A DNA stretch of 64,000 nt from Burhinus oedicnemus (lineage: Eukaryota; Chordata; Aves; Charadriiformes; Burhinidae), in assembly GCA_008921705.1 (NCBI GenBank), contig VFFE01007034.1, forward strand, positions 1,128,649 through 1,192,648, in the 5' to 3' direction. The notes beneath the pieces were generated by a model. The model ran no database searches and was not told the origin of the DNA. It worked only from the letters and a program-made list of their open reading frames with translations. The translations under genes were made by a program, and so were the position numbers. Position 1 is the first letter of the stretch, and every line of letters starts with the position of its first letter. This document shows positions 23,740 to 36,739 of this stretch, piece after piece.

Positions 23740-26700
23740 GAGGAATTCTGAAACAGTGATCTTTTATGAAACAAAGAAAATCAGCAGTTAGCTTAATATG
23801 AGCCATTCAGGCTTACTGAGATGTTGTGGAGTAGGTTGTGCAGTGCATATTTTGAAAGTGATTGTGTAGCCACTGTAAACTGGTAACATGTCTGACCAGG
23901 AGAAGTTCTTGCAACAGAAGTCATGGATGGCTCTCCTGTAGCTATCATAAGAGCCCTATAGTTTCCTTAATGTTCCAATACCTAGAACATTATCTGGAAG
24001 CCAATTAATGTATTTTTAATCATAAAAAATATCCAGTAGAATATTCTACTAATTTATCTTTGTTTTGGGGAATATAAATTAACTCATATTTCTTTCTCAT
24101 GCTGCACCATGTCCATGTAATTATAACAGTGTTACTGAGTCCATGTTACTCCGTGTTAGTTATTGTATGATTAGCCATCAGTAAAGGCTGGATCTTTTAA
24201 CAGCACCTGCACATCGTTCTGTGCTTTTATTGCTGATTCCCAGTATTGCAGCCCTTGGAATTAACTGTAAGGAGCAATTGCAAAGAAACTCCCATTCCTA
24301 CTTGCAGTCCTCAGCCTGAGCGTGTCCTGTGTCTGTATAGATATCATGTAAAGGCTCTGTAGAAACACTGTCTGCTTGGTAAAAATGGAATCATTAGATC
24401 ATTAAGCTGTCGAGCTGTAAGAAATTTCTGCTAAGCAACTGTACACTCAGGTCTTTCAGAGACCTATAGTTGGGTCAAATTTGGGTGATTTCTTGGGAAC
24501 AGCAAAAAGCACATTGCTGACAAAAGTGTGAAACTTTTGTCAAGCGTTAGCTTTTCGCCTTAAAGCAGAGTACTATTCAGTCTTTTCACTGACGCTGTTA
24601 CTGACTGAACAGGGGGGTCTTTTTTTAAGTACTTTTGTTTCTTACATGGACATAAATGCTTGTTTTCTCCTGAAACTGTCAGAAACTATTGTATAATTTT
24701 TGCAAAGTTGGCAAAGTTCCAAGGAAATAAAATTAGGATATTGTAATGGTAAATACCAGGCTATCTTAATCATAAATTTTCTATCTGTATGCCAGTTTTT
24801 ATGCCAATCATTTGGTGTTCTTTCTCATGATGAGCTGGATTATAGATAATTCTCTTTTTAATTAAAATATATTTCTGCAAGAAATAGTCTGCTTGGTTAT
24901 AATTGCAAAGACATTTCTAAATTTGAACAATTGTTTATATATTATAGTTAATGCAAATACATGTTTTGAAAGGACAGCTGAAAATAGCAAAATCATAATA
25001 TCATAACTCACAAATTAGAACAGTCATAAGCAAATACCATAATCACAAGATTAGCTTGAATATTTAAGTGAGGTCAGAGACTTGACTCACCAGCTGTTCT
25101 CTGGCTTTTTTCTGAAGAACTGGGTATGGTAACACAGAGGCAAATAAGCTCTGTAAATGCATGTGTAATTTTTATTCCATTCTCTTTTTTTGTGTACTAC
25201 TTCTTAGCATTTCTGGTTTATGATGACAGTAGTCACTATCTTTTGCCATTAGTGCTATTATGCATTTATTACAAAGCTGATTGTTGGTAACATATAAGTT
25301 TTCCAGAACAATATGCTAGAGGTTAAGAGTTTCCATTCTCACTCAACTGTAAAACACTTTTTGTTCCTTTTCTTTGCTCTTTTCTTACGTAGCCATTGAT
25401 AAATTAAAGGAAAGAAAATCATTGCACCCAAAAACATACGCAAAGAGGAAGAGTGTTTCCTTATCTAACATCACTACTGTGCCATTAGTTGTGGCTTGTC
25501 AGGTATCATATGTTAAGTAAAGCTAAGCCTGATCATTACTTGACTCAGAAATCATGAGGGAAATACTAATTATTTCAGGAACTAGCACGGATTTTTTAGT
25601 TGAAACATCTTTATTTTGAGTTGTGCTTGCTGCATTGCTGTGGTTGAGTGTTAGAAGCGCATACTGGCACTGGAAGTATTCAGATTAGTTTTGAAATCCA
25701 GATCCTGTAAAAAGATCAGAAGCAACATTTTATATATTCGTGTTAAGCATGGTCAAAATCTGGTGTTGGTTCCTGGCACTAAAAAATCCAGACATCTTTG
25801 CAAATGTGTCTTTGTAGTCCAGCTGGCATCTCTTTCATCCAAAAAAGAAGTGCCACAGTCCAAAATTCAACAGAACACACCTACAGTTTGGCGTTGAGTT
25901 TTCTGTCAATCAAAGGTTGAAGCAGATATTTGATATCCGTTATTCATTCTTACCATATCTTTCACAACAAATGTGAAAGCTCTTAAACTGACTGCATTTT
26001 AAATGCTGTCAATCATGAGAAATACAAGGTTTATAAATAGATTTGTACAAACCTTGGTATAATTACTTAGCGACTGATGAAATCAGCATTTAATATGAGT
26101 CTCAGATGAAGACTTCATATAGCCCTAGATATTTCCTGAAATGAAAAGAAATTCTCCCTCATTATATAAACAGCTTCCCACAGGAAAATGAAAACTTAGG
26201 CTTATAGGTTACAAAAAATACTCTTTCTTGTTAGGAATGGTGTCTTTAGCAAGCATCCTCATTTAGCTTAATGACCTTAATATGAGTGGTTGATTTCAAG
26301 TATCTGGCAGTATTGGAAACAGAAGTATTGTGCCTAATATTCATCACGTTTCCAATGGAAACACATATTCTTGGAGTCTCACTGTTACGAAACTTTTGAT
26401 CCATAAAATTGGGCTCTTCAGCTATTTCTACTCACCTGCTTATTTAAAGATATATATTATCCCACTCATAACTCAAACTGAAATCATGGCCTTCACTAAA
26501 AGTGAAGGAGAGGATCACCACTTTTCCCTTTGGAAAGGAAAACTCTGAAGAGCAATTAGTAGGGATCTGCAAAGGAAAACTTTATACTCTGCTCCCCTGT
26601 GCTTTCTACCAAACCAGTCCTTCCAGTTGGCAATAATTAAGGTCCTTGTGGACAGATGCAGGACAGATAAAAAGGACTGAATGAGTCAGTCACAGTGATC

Positions 26701-28530
26701 ATACTTCTATCTTCCCTGTAGTGGTGGACATGCAGGCGGAGTCCCATTCTTATCCTCAACATAAACAGCCCTAAGCTCAGCATGGCACAGAGGTCTGCCT
26801 CCACAAATTTTCCTTTATTTAGGCAAGAATAAGAATTTCATCCTAGTATTGCCTGAGTGTTAAGAGGTCACCTAAGCCTTGGCACTTCAGAATTTTGCAT
26901 GATCATTACTCTACCAAAATCACAATGTGATCTGACCACTCATCCCTGTAAATAGTGGTAGAAAGTAGGACAGTTTCTACATGCAATACACTGGATTGCA
27001 AGAACAGTGTTGAGCCCAGCCTGTGAGCCCTACCACGTTGCCAGGATTGTGCAGTCCTGTTCAGCATTACATTGGTCAGAGTTTTTGGATCAGAGCTGAC
27101 TTGCCCCCTAACAGCTAGGAGGCTGGGCAGAATTAACTAGTATCCACGGACATCCTCTCTGCATGACATGCACTTCGCTGGCACATATATTATTGATCTT
27201 CAGCCTTTTTTAGTATTTCATGAAGGCAATTATATGGTCTCAAGAACTGAAGTTTCAAGAAGAAACCAGACATGCAATAAAGTAGTGAGATCTGGAAACA
27301 GTAATAATACTATACATCAAAAAAGAATTTAATACCATTTGTTTTGTTACATCTGTACCATTGAAGGTATTCTCTGTCCTGTGCTGGGCAATCTTTTAAA
27401 AAAAGTTGTCCAAACCCACAAATAAGATATCAGGTCAAATAACCTAGAAATTTTGTTACTATTTTTGTTTAACTTCCTCCCTTGATAACTGCCCATGACT
27501 TCTCTGTCACGGAGAAAAATTTTCATCCATGCAAGGACTCTATGAAGTGCAGTTCCTACGATAAGAAGCAACCACGCAGTCATATGTGGCTCACACATAA
27601 CATGTCATGGAAGACATCTTGGTGCTCTCAGGCAAGCCTGAGGCCCACGCTTCAGCTCCTGCGGTGCGATGGGTTGGGGTTTGTATGCAACAAGGGCCGT
27701 GTGGTTCCAGTTCGGGATCTGTGTATGCTCAGCCCTTTGTGTGAAATCTGTGAGTGCTGCTTGGATTTAAAAACTCTCAATGCGCGAGTGAATTATACTT
27801 CAGAATGTGCAGAGTATCAAACACTTGAAGCCAGGAAGATTGAACTTTTTTTTTCTCTTTTAGAACAGGCACTTAAATACATTTTTTTCATGAAGGTTTG
27901 GCAGGCACGATGTGTATAATGTAGGCCTCTGGTGAAATTGAAGTCAGCTGATCAAACTGCACCTCTGAAAATGCAGTAAAGTAATTTTTTGGGAAGGCAA
28001 GATTTTTAATTCGATTTAACACACATATAGCAAATTAAGTTAGAGCGCCCAAGGGCAAATAATTTGTTCATTTGTAGATACCTCATGTTTATGACAACAT
28101 AGAAAACTAGCATTCAATCCTCTACCTACAGAGCTTTTCTAGCACTTTTCTGTCACAGCTGGAACTTTCTTAAACTGTAACCTCTGACCTCTGGCAGAGC
28201 AGAAGAAGCTCAGCCAGGTAGTGTACTGGCTGCTTACATGAGTGAGAAGAGTTGCTTTTAGCCTCCAAGCGCCCTTTTCTGTATATGAGGAAGACCATCT
28301 CCATCTTCAGAACAAGGTGATATCCTGAAAAATTCCTGTTCCAGAAACTAGCCCCATTTTCAGCTGACTAGTTTATTTGTGACTTTGTGACAGCATGGAA
28401 ATAGAGTGATTGTTAAAGTATTTTGCATGGAAAAGGTAGAGTAAATTTAACATACTATGAAGGGGGAAAGCCTTGATTTTTGCGTGTCAGCTAAGAAGTG
28501 AGGATGACAAAGGCAGTGTTACTTCATTTT
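23740..28530. other. Unique noncoding sequence
   Basis: No repeat family or gene was recognised. A plus-strand open frame at 27482-27919 (145 codons) contains a cysteine-rich patch (CMLSPLCEICECC), but the spacing fits no zinc-binding domain that I know and no splice signals clearly frame it. Confidence 0.5.
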
Positions 28531-28582
28531 GGGAGGGAGGGGGGAGTGGATTTGGGGTTTGGGGTTGGTTTTTTTTTTTTTC
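28531..28582 (+). repeat. G-rich tract followed by poly-T/poly-C, G-quadruplex candidate
   Basis: Five G tracts of 3, 3, 6, 4 and 4 lie within 34 bases (28531-28564), with loops of 1, 1, 9 and 3. The final part, GGGGTTTGGGG, is like a telomeric repeat. A run of T and then CCCCC follows. The motif satisfies the usual quadruplex pattern on the plus strand. Confidence 0.75.
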
Positions 28583-28589
28583 CCCCTCT

Positions 28590-31500
28590 CATTTTCCTGG
28601 ATTCACTGCAAGTTCTCTGTGGCAGACTAATAACTTCTCTGACCTCAGGTTGTCTCTCTCCAATTTAATCTTATTACAGATAACTATCAAGCCTTTTCTC
28701 CACATATATAAATCCATAATTAACTCTGGTTGCAGCACAGACTGTTAGAGGACTTCTGCCTTATAGGCGCATCAAAGAATTTGAAATCTCTTAGAAGACA
28801 TTGTCCATTTAGTCCTTAAATTCTTATCAGTGGCATTTCCTGTTAGCCTAAATACATCCCCAATTAAATCACATGCCTCAGCCTTGAGCCTGTTTTACTT
28901 AGGTAGTTTGTTTCTACTGCTCAGTGAGCTTTTTTTCTCCCTCCTTTTTGTTTGTTCCTTTTAAAGAAGGATTTTCATACCTGAGAAAGCTTTCAGACAT
29001 GCCAGACATAAATCCTGGCTGCCATGGGGTGATGCAGATCTGAGTCAATGTGCCTTGATTCCACAGAGAAGGGGTTGGAGGGATCCAGAGGAGGGACTCT
29101 GCCTTTTCCATCCTGTCTTTTGAGCCTGTTACAAAAAGACTTGACCACCAAAAAGAATAGTGGGTTAAATGGTGTCTCAGGTACAAAGGGCAGTAGGTCT
29201 GTGAAGTGCATGTTCCTGTGGAAATAAACCTTAAAGAAAGCAGAAGGATGAGTGTAGTGATTACTTCTGGGCAGCCCCAGCAATGCTGGCTCCCCAGTTC
29301 TTGACTAGAAATTCTTTAGACAGAAATTATTTTGTTTGCTTTTCAAGATTTAGCTTTCTGTTCATCTAATTATTGAAAACATCAGTGGAAACTTGGAGAT
29401 CTCTTGCTTTTTGTGCTTGTGCTTTCCCGCTTGATCCAGTTGTGGCAATTCTGAATTGGATCAATATCATTAGTACAGTTATTTTATGGGTAACAGATTC
29501 CAGAGTCTCAAATTGAGGACTGTTACTCAATGGCAGGATCAGACAGAAATAGGAGTTTGTAAATTGTAGGACTGTGCTGTCAACCAAGACTTAAGAAAAA
29601 ATGTAGGGGAAAGCATGATTTCCCTATTTTTAGGTGGGTTTTTTGTTTTGGTTTGTGTTTTGTTTTTTAAATTTGCTCAGTGTCCAAAACATTCAAAAGA
29701 GACCTGGGAAATGTCCTGGCAGACCTTGTGCTATGCATATATCTAGCTATATTTCCTATTTACATATAGCATCACTTGGCATTCAAAATATTTTAGGTGA
29801 AATGTTATGCTTTTCTGCTTTCTTTAGACTGCTGGAATATACATCATTCAACTTGAATAGGTGATGGCAGTCTTTTATTAAAAATAGCATAGTTTTGAAA
29901 CTATATTTCTCTTAGTATGAGAAAAAACACCAGCACTCTGAAAAGGTACATTTAAAAAGACAGCGATAATTTTGTCTCAGAGGATGCTTGAGTTGTCTGC
30001 GGCAGTGGATAGACATCCTAACCGTAGACCTCTACATGTAGTATTCTTTCTGCGATGTCTGTCCTCTCTCTGCTATGAGTACAGGAAGAATACTTGTATT
30101 TACAAGAATCCTCTTGACTGCCTGCTCATGAGAGCAGAACACAGGGGTATGGATGACGTGATGTCTATTTTTCAGGTCTACAGTACCAGCTTTGACGTTG
30201 TCCTTTTAAATTTTTTTGAAATCTTAACAGACAGAATTCAAATGAACCTTTTGTTAGGTTTTCTTAGGACAGGATTGTCCATCTGGCTCTTTCCATATGA
30301 CCACTATTAAAACGCTGGGGTCAAGACACCCTGTTGTTCTTATCTTTCTTCTCCTGTGTTTGAGTGAATGATCTCTTTTATACCAGGATTGTTTGTGAAG
30401 GTCTATAATTCTCAGGAGCCTTTTTCTTTATCCTGCTTTTCCTGAATTAAGGACACTCCATATGTTTTATAGTCAAGAATAGATGCCATTCACATAACCA
30501 TATCCTCCCATGAAACGAAAGGGAAATTTCCAGCCATACAGAGGTTATTTACAACTTCTTACATATCTATTTGAAAAGAACTTTTCTTACTTGGTATTTT
30601 ATTATGATTTTTATCATGGAACTGTAGTGAATTAGAATTCCTCTATGCTGGCCCACACTGTTAGGAGTATGGCTGACCTAAAATAACTCGATCTGTGATC
30701 TGTTGTTGTCTATATGTTTTTCCAAATAGATTTGTAATACAGTGATAACACTGAGCTTTATTGCAATTAATGAAACATACCTCTGTGATTTATACCATTA
30801 TAAAGGAATGATTTTTAATTTCAGATACACATTTGGAATTTCTCTTACTGCTGTAATTTTCTTACTCATGTCTTGTTCTTACTCTTGGAATTTTCTTATT
30901 ACTGTAAACTTTTTAGGTTATAAATCTGAAAATAGAAGCTCTGCTTTTTTGATCCTAGATTGTATTATTGAAGCTATTTAAAGTTTCCCACAGTCATTCA
31001 TTTTCTTCAGTGCCTTTCTTTGCATCTTGTGCCCAAATATGGCCCCTCATTTGGGCCTTGAAATATTAAATTATACATGGATAGGAGGAAGAAATGGGAT
31101 TTTTTCCTGGACTTCAGTTTAAGACAGCTGGCAGATCTGCCTCTTCTCCTCTTAAAACATTACTATATTTACTGTCCTAGAATTTCATCTGCAAGGGATG
31201 TTTTTATTTAGGGGAGAATCCAGTATTACCCTCAGGGAGGACACATAAAGCCCAGAGCAATTTATTATGCTAACTGTTTTTCTTACTGAATTTCAAATTG
31301 CAACATTGTTGGCGTTTTTCATTGGGGAGAGGGAATGCTAGAGATTTAGTTACAGGTTTTTGTTTGGTTTTTGCCCCTTAGGAAAATTCTGGGCTGAAAG
31401 AGTCATTGCTTTCATATAGCAAGCCTAATAGGTGTTGCTTAAAAAAATCCTCTTATGTCAGTGTGTCTAAGATGAATTGGTAAATTTTCATAAGAACCTC

Positions 31501-33335
31501 CATTACCGCAATATGTTTCCTATTTGACTAGTGTAGTATGTGTAGATGGACAACTCAACACTTAAAGGAGGCAGACTCTTTAATGTTGAAAGCATTACCA
31601 TTCACAGTTTGGAAAAAACAGAGTAAGCCTAACTTTTTGCAAGCTTTGGCTTTCAAGAGCAAGCATATACTCTTCATAAACACTCTATTTGCACTGCAGG
31701 GTGGCTGAGACAGCAAGAGTCGCAGGGATCAGAGCCTCACGCAGCTCAGACTAGTGGCATGCAATTTATGCAGTCTGCTCTGCTGGCTCACTTCGCTTTC
31801 TTTATCTCACATCTTTATTCTGCCTACAAAGATGTACAGTAGGTGGAATCTGTCAGGCATGAAGCCAGCAGGCAATGTGAAAGTGGAGACTGCTGGCGTC
31901 AGATTGATTAAGCCTGTGCACGTGTCTGTGGAAAGGAGACATCAGGTTGAATCACTCTGCCTGAATTTCTTTCTGTTCCTTTCTCTTGTAGATAAATGTC
32001 TTGTGAAATGTCTTGTGCAGATCCCAGTGGGAGCGCTCCACTAAAGCAGAAAAGTAATCAAGGATAAAAACTTATTATCTTACCCCTATTGTTTTGTTAT
32101 CAGCAGAAGTGTATAAAGTGTGTACATCTTAAAATAAAAATTTCTAAGACATTTGCTGAACTTTTCTTTACATGACATTCATAGGGAATAATAAATGTTA
32201 CATATGTCCTTAAGAGCTATTCAATAGCAAATTTTTGGAAACATCAGTCTCAGCATTTCTCAGTTTGTAACTTTGATGTTTGTTTTGTTTACTGGAGAGT
32301 ATAAAGTGGGAAAGTATTTTGGTTATAAGGTCTTCTGAGAGCAACTGGATCCTTTTTTAAATACATGTATATTTATTTTTATTGGTTTACAAATGCAGAG
32401 TGGTTCCCAAATCTGCAAAGCCTTGAGGTTGCACTAGAAAACACAGTGTATATTCATTGTGCAAACTGACAAGGAACTGCCAGATGCTGAATTTGCTACA
32501 CATTTTGTTGTTTAAAGCATTTGGCCGTCTTATTTGAATAGAAATGTGAGAGGAAAAGAAAATGAAGGAAAGAAAAAGCCTGAAAGAAGAAAAGGAATGT
32601 AAATAAAAAAGTGAAGGAAAAACTCATAGCTGATCTGTGATTGAAATTATTACCTCTAATGTCTTTCAGAGTTGTCTTTGGTAGTTAGAGTGCATATAAG
32701 TATTTTTTTGTAAGTGCTGGCCTGTGCTACATAACATAAATTGTTTCCTTTCTATGTAGTAAAAATAACATACAAACACAGCAGTTGTTCATTATTTCTA
32801 ATCCCTTGGTTGAACAGGTATCTGAATCCCCTACCTTTGTTATTTGAAGTACGGGAATGAAATATCTTAAACAAAAAAAATTTTCTAAATTGGACCTTTC
32901 AGCCCTACGCTTTCTCTAAGGTGCTTTTTCCTGTATTCAGGCATACAGTATTTAATGTGTTCCATGCATCTCCAAGGCTCTGTCTCTATGTCTGTTGAGC
33001 TTGTGCATTGTCTCTTTTTTGCTTCTACGGTCCTGAACTGAAAGTTCTTTGGAGACTTAGAAGAATATGTAACTATTCCCAAATAGTTATACTATAGTAT
33101 GTTTGGGGCTTTGTTAAGTAGGGGTTGCCACAAGTTAAAGGAGACTGGAGACAAAATACAGCCTCTGGATACAGCAGTAATAATGGAGTGTTTTACCCAA
33201 AGAGGAAGTGTGGGATAAGAACTGAAACAGACAGGCATGCAGGATTTTAATTTTAACTTGCAGATCCTATTAAGTCACAACTATTTGGCTGAATGCCAAA
33301 GGTTGCAAATTAGAAGGATTGAACTGAACTGAAAC
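28590..33335. other. Unique noncoding sequence
   Basis: Short unrelated open frames occur on both strands (for example 28914-29283 minus and 29972-30310 plus), without domains. Near 29640 there is a TTTG-rich piece. No repeat family was recognised. Confidence 0.5.
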
Positions 33336-33339
33336 TCCT

Positions 33340-33430
33340 TTGATAACATCTAGGATTAACTATTGCAACTCTTGCTTATTGGTCTTCAAGAAGACACTAT
33401 AGGTAAACTGATTTATTCAAAACTCTGCCG
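33340..33430 (+). pseudogene. Ancient LINE reverse-transcriptase fragment (L2/CR1/Rex1 clade)
   Basis: The plus-strand reading gives LITSRINYCNSCLLVF, then KKTL, a TAG (33400-33402), a TGA (33409-33411) and FIQNSA. This follows the conserved LINE block '(L/F)(V/I)xSRLDYCNSLLxGLP...LQxxQNxAARL', which in L2/CR1/Rex1 reverse transcriptases lies just upstream of the HITPxLxSLHWLP block seen in the relic at 12.2 kb. Two stops and the loss of recognisable sequence after QNSA show it is long dead. It may extend further downstream in a form too eroded to read. The two relics are 21 kb apart and cannot be one insertion without a large rearrangement. Confidence 0.6.
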
Positions 33431-33434
33431 TTGA

Positions 33435-34620
33435 CTCACAAAGTAGGATGTTTGCCCAAGAGATGAAAACAAAGCGCTGAGCACTTGTGGTTCTTAAAGT
33501 TCCCATGATGTATTTGCAGAAGCTGAAGGTGTTAATCCTGGTGGCCTCGCCAAACTGCTGCTTGAATGATTGCATTGTAGATTCTCCTTCACCTCTGCTG
33601 CAACTGCATTTGGCTCTGAAATTCATTCCTAGCCTTAATAATTGTGTAATGTTGCTGAATTTTGTAAAATACTGCATTGCTTTGCTCATTGTTCTCCGTG
33701 TATTCAAGGCTCAGATTCTCCAGCTCAGACCTGTAGAAAAGTAACTGCTCTTCCATACTTTCCTACACCAGTGGAGCTAAAAGTGGGACTCTTTCACTGG
33801 GCTTGGCTTCTGTTCTTTGAGCTGACCTTCATGTGCAAAGTCTAAATCACTTATATATCCTAGCACTGCAAATACCAGAAACTGTGTTTCATTTATGTGT
33901 AGATAGACCCTCCAGGCACAGAGAATCTCTCCCGTGCCCGGATAGTTCCTCACTGCGTGGGACTGGATGCTGAAGAAGTATTTTCCTCTCTCGTAGGCTG
34001 GGAATTTACAGTCCCACTTAGCTAGGCAAATCAGTGTCCTTTGCTCAAAATGTAGTCATTGAACTTGATTACATTTTTTCAACTGTTTCCAAGAATCTGT
34101 CTTAGCAGTGAGTTACATCAGTACATAACTGGAATAACAGAGAACAAATAGTTTTGCCCATATGAAAGGAGCAGTTGTACTGTATTTTATTAATCAGAAG
34201 GAACATCTTCAGCAACTAGATGTGGTTCCTTGTTATTACAGGTACAAGGTCAGATACTTTTATTAAATTATTTGTTAAAATAACTTTTTTACTCCTCTGC
34301 CTATCTCTATGCCTAAAAAAATGTATCTTCTTTGTGAAATGTGTTTCTATACATTAGCAAATACAATATTTGGACAAACATAAAACCATTTAATGCTGCA
34401 ATGATTGCTGCTTGTGGTAAAACTCTTCCTTTCCCTCTTTTTGAAAGTGCCCGATCCAATTATATTTTATTTGATTGACTTCTTTGACCTGCACTGTCTA
34501 TGTTTGACATCTTACTGTGCTGGAATTTAAATAACCTGTTCTGTCCCGTGAAATTAAATCAAGACTTGCATTAGAAGGCACACTTACTGAAGTAAACCTT
34601 TCCCCTGATTGTCTTCCATT
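33435..34620. other. Unique noncoding sequence
   Basis: Overlapping 65-96-codon frames on both strands between 33.4 and 33.85 kb have no recognisable domain. Part of this could be eroded continuation of the adjacent LINE fragment. Confidence 0.45.
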
Positions 34621-34629
34621 GCTCTGCTG

Positions 34630-34830
34630 CATGGCCTAGAAGACAGCCTGAAATAATGAGAGCTAATCATCAGCTGCAGGAGGAATCTTCCCAATCGTTT
34701 GTTCTCCCTTGGGCTAATTAAGCTTTGATTTTAAGGCAAGACATTATTCCATTTCAGCTTGGCATTTATAAGCCCTATTTCTTTTGAGGTATAATGCAAT
34801 AAAAGATGCTGTAGGTTAAACATGACTATT
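34630..34830. promoter_or_regulatory. Candidate conserved noncoding element
   Basis: The cores TAATCAT (34664-34670) and CAGCTG (34671-34676) abut. CTAATTAAGCTTTGATTTTAA follows near 34714, with further AT-rich homeodomain-like sites. It has no frame, repeat or low-complexity signature. Conservation is unverified. Confidence 0.27.
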
Positions 34831-34834
34831 TTCA

Positions 34835-35898
34835 TTAGGTAAAACACTCTTTTCTTCTTCTTCTTTTTTTTTTAGTGCTGACCTAATGGAATACATTTTT
34901 TGCATTTTTCTTTTATGGTTTTTTTTACACTTTAATGTCTTAACTACAAAGTGTAAGACTTGATTAACCAAGACACCACACAGTTTTAATTAGGGAGTTG
35001 GGCTGCTCTAGTTAATGAAGGTAGTTTACAGATATAACTGAAGGTTATACAGCAGCCAAATGATCATCCACCATAGTAACAATTTCAGGTTGGAATGATT
35101 AGTAAGAGGACTATATCATTGAAAGCAACTGGAAAGTGTTTACATTGCAATGTTAAGCCCTTTGGGAATTATACACATGTGTGTACAGTTACTCAGGGAT
35201 GTGGAGAAACTATTTTTTCCTCTGTGTCATTGTTAGAACCATTTGCACTCCATGCCAGCTACTTTTAGTTTGTCTGTTAGGCACAGTCCAAGGAAAGGAA
35301 GTTTTGATATGTCACCGTTGCCTTCCTGCAGATCAGTTTTTGGGAAGCAAGGTTACTATTGATTGCAAGTGCGTAATCAAAAATGAAAAAAAAGCATCAT
35401 AATTCTGGTAAAGAAGCTTTTTGACAGCAATGTGTTCTAGTTATTTCTGCTATCTTCTTTTTTCCTTTAGAGAGTGTGAATTAGGATTCAAGGCAAACAT
35501 TTATTCAATGTAATAATCGTGCTTTCATAAAAATCAAGTAGAATCTTCATTTCAAAGTTCATGACAAAGATGGTCCTGGTTCAGCTGGATTCAGGGAAAC
35601 AGTTAGAAGAGGATGTGTGAATGGCAACTCAGAAAGTCAGCACTGACCCAGTGGCCTCAAGAGTAAGCTTAAATTAGAAATGTGAAAATATTAGAAAATA
35701 ATGCCTTTTATAAAGGAACTTAGTGAAATTTTTCATGACGATGTTCAGTTTCAGAGGCAAGAAGACTGAATTATTTTCTTTATTATTGTGTCATTCTTTT
35801 CTACATTTATGCATGCTCCTTTACTGAAAAGTTATGCCTTCTTTGCTTTGATTCGAAAGGTTGGTAAATGTCAAGTGGCAATGGACTTCACGGAGGAC
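34835..35898. other. Unique noncoding sequence
   Basis: It contains a pyrimidine run near 34850-34875. No gene or repeat was recognised. Confidence 0.5.
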
Positions 35899-35902
35899 AT
35901 AG

Positions 35903-36428
35903 AATAGAATCATAGAAACACAGAATGGTTGGCTTGGAAAGGACCTTAAAGATCACCTAGTTCCAACCCCCCTGCCATGGGCAGGGACACCTCCCACTAG
36001 ATCAGGTTGCTCAAAACCCCATCGAGCCTGGCCTTGAACAGCTCCAGGGATGGGACCTCCACAACTTCTCTGGGCAACCTGTTCCATTGTCTCACCACCC
36101 TCATAGTAAAGAATTTCTTCCTAATACCTAATCTAACTCTACCCCCTTTCAGTTTAAAACTGTTACCCCTCGTCCTATTGCTACACTCCCTGATAAAGAG
36201 TCCCTCCCCATCTTTCCTGGTGGCCCCCTTTAAGTACTGGAAGGCCTCTACCAGGTGTCCCCAGAGCCTTCTCTTCTCCAGGCTGAACAACCCCAACTCT
36301 CTCAGCCTGTCCTCACAGGGGAGATGCTCCAGCCCCCTGATCATCTTTGTGGCCCTGCTGTGGACTTGCTTGAGCAGGTCCATGTCTTTCTTATGTTGGA
36401 GGCCCCAGAGGGGCCATGCATTACTTAC
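35903..36428 (-). mobile_element. Young 5'-truncated CR1 LINE, minus strand
   Basis: The 3' end faces low coordinates: reading the minus strand, the element ends in GATTCTATTCTATG-like octamer units at 35903-35920, the CR1 hallmark. The body (36383 to 35997) encodes an uninterrupted 128-codon C-terminal part of CR1 ORF2, with peptides such as SLEKRRLWGHL, CSNRTRGN, RLGIRKKFFTMRVVRQWNRL and the terminal LSNLI before the stop. ORF2 is the endonuclease/reverse transcriptase that CR1 uses for target-primed integration; only its tail is present, so the copy cannot move. The clean frame and close fit to bird CR1 consensus suggest a comparatively recent insertion. The subfamily looks like the CR1-B/J group, but this is from memory. 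The plus-strand frames at 36007-36446 are shadows. Confidence 0.96.
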
Positions 36429-36429
36429 A

Positions 36430-36735
36430 AGGTAACTATCTCATAATGTTAACAAAGCTAGGTCCTGAATACACAGGCTTCAGAGAGAAGAGCGGTGCTG
36501 TGGAAACTGGGGGTTGAATGACATGGAATGCTTTATTTTGGTCAGGCAGCCCCCATTCAGTAGGGTACTGGATGAAACAACCTGCTTAGATGCTCCTGTT
36601 GGATAGCTTCTGAATGGAGTCCTTGACTTTGTAGGGTGCCTAAAAATTCCATGATGCTCCTGATGGAAATATCAAATTCAGCTGTCTCATCAGACTCCTA
36701 TTTAAATAGTTACCTTGGATCTGCACTTCATTCAG
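36430..36735. other. Unique spacer between two CR1 copies
   Basis: About 300 bases of unique sequence separate the young and old CR1 copies. No feature was recognised. Confidence 0.5.
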
Positions 36736-36739
36736 ATAT

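Noticed and set aside
26165..26215. CTTCCCACA..CTTATAGG resembling another inverted zinc finger
   Set aside because: No second unit occurs 84 bp to either side and translation gives no finger pattern.
27482..27919. 145-codon open frame with a Cys-rich patch, possible zinc-binding protein
   Set aside because: Cysteine spacing fits no known zinc module, there is no good start or splice context, and the length is within chance expectation.
33690..33800. Possible amniote 'TTACACCAGTGGAG' type repeat
   Set aside because: Only a short stretch agrees and the rest does not follow the consensus that I remember.
36007..36446. 142- and 63-codon plus-strand frames
   Set aside because: They are antisense shadows of the minus-strand CR1 ORF2 tail.
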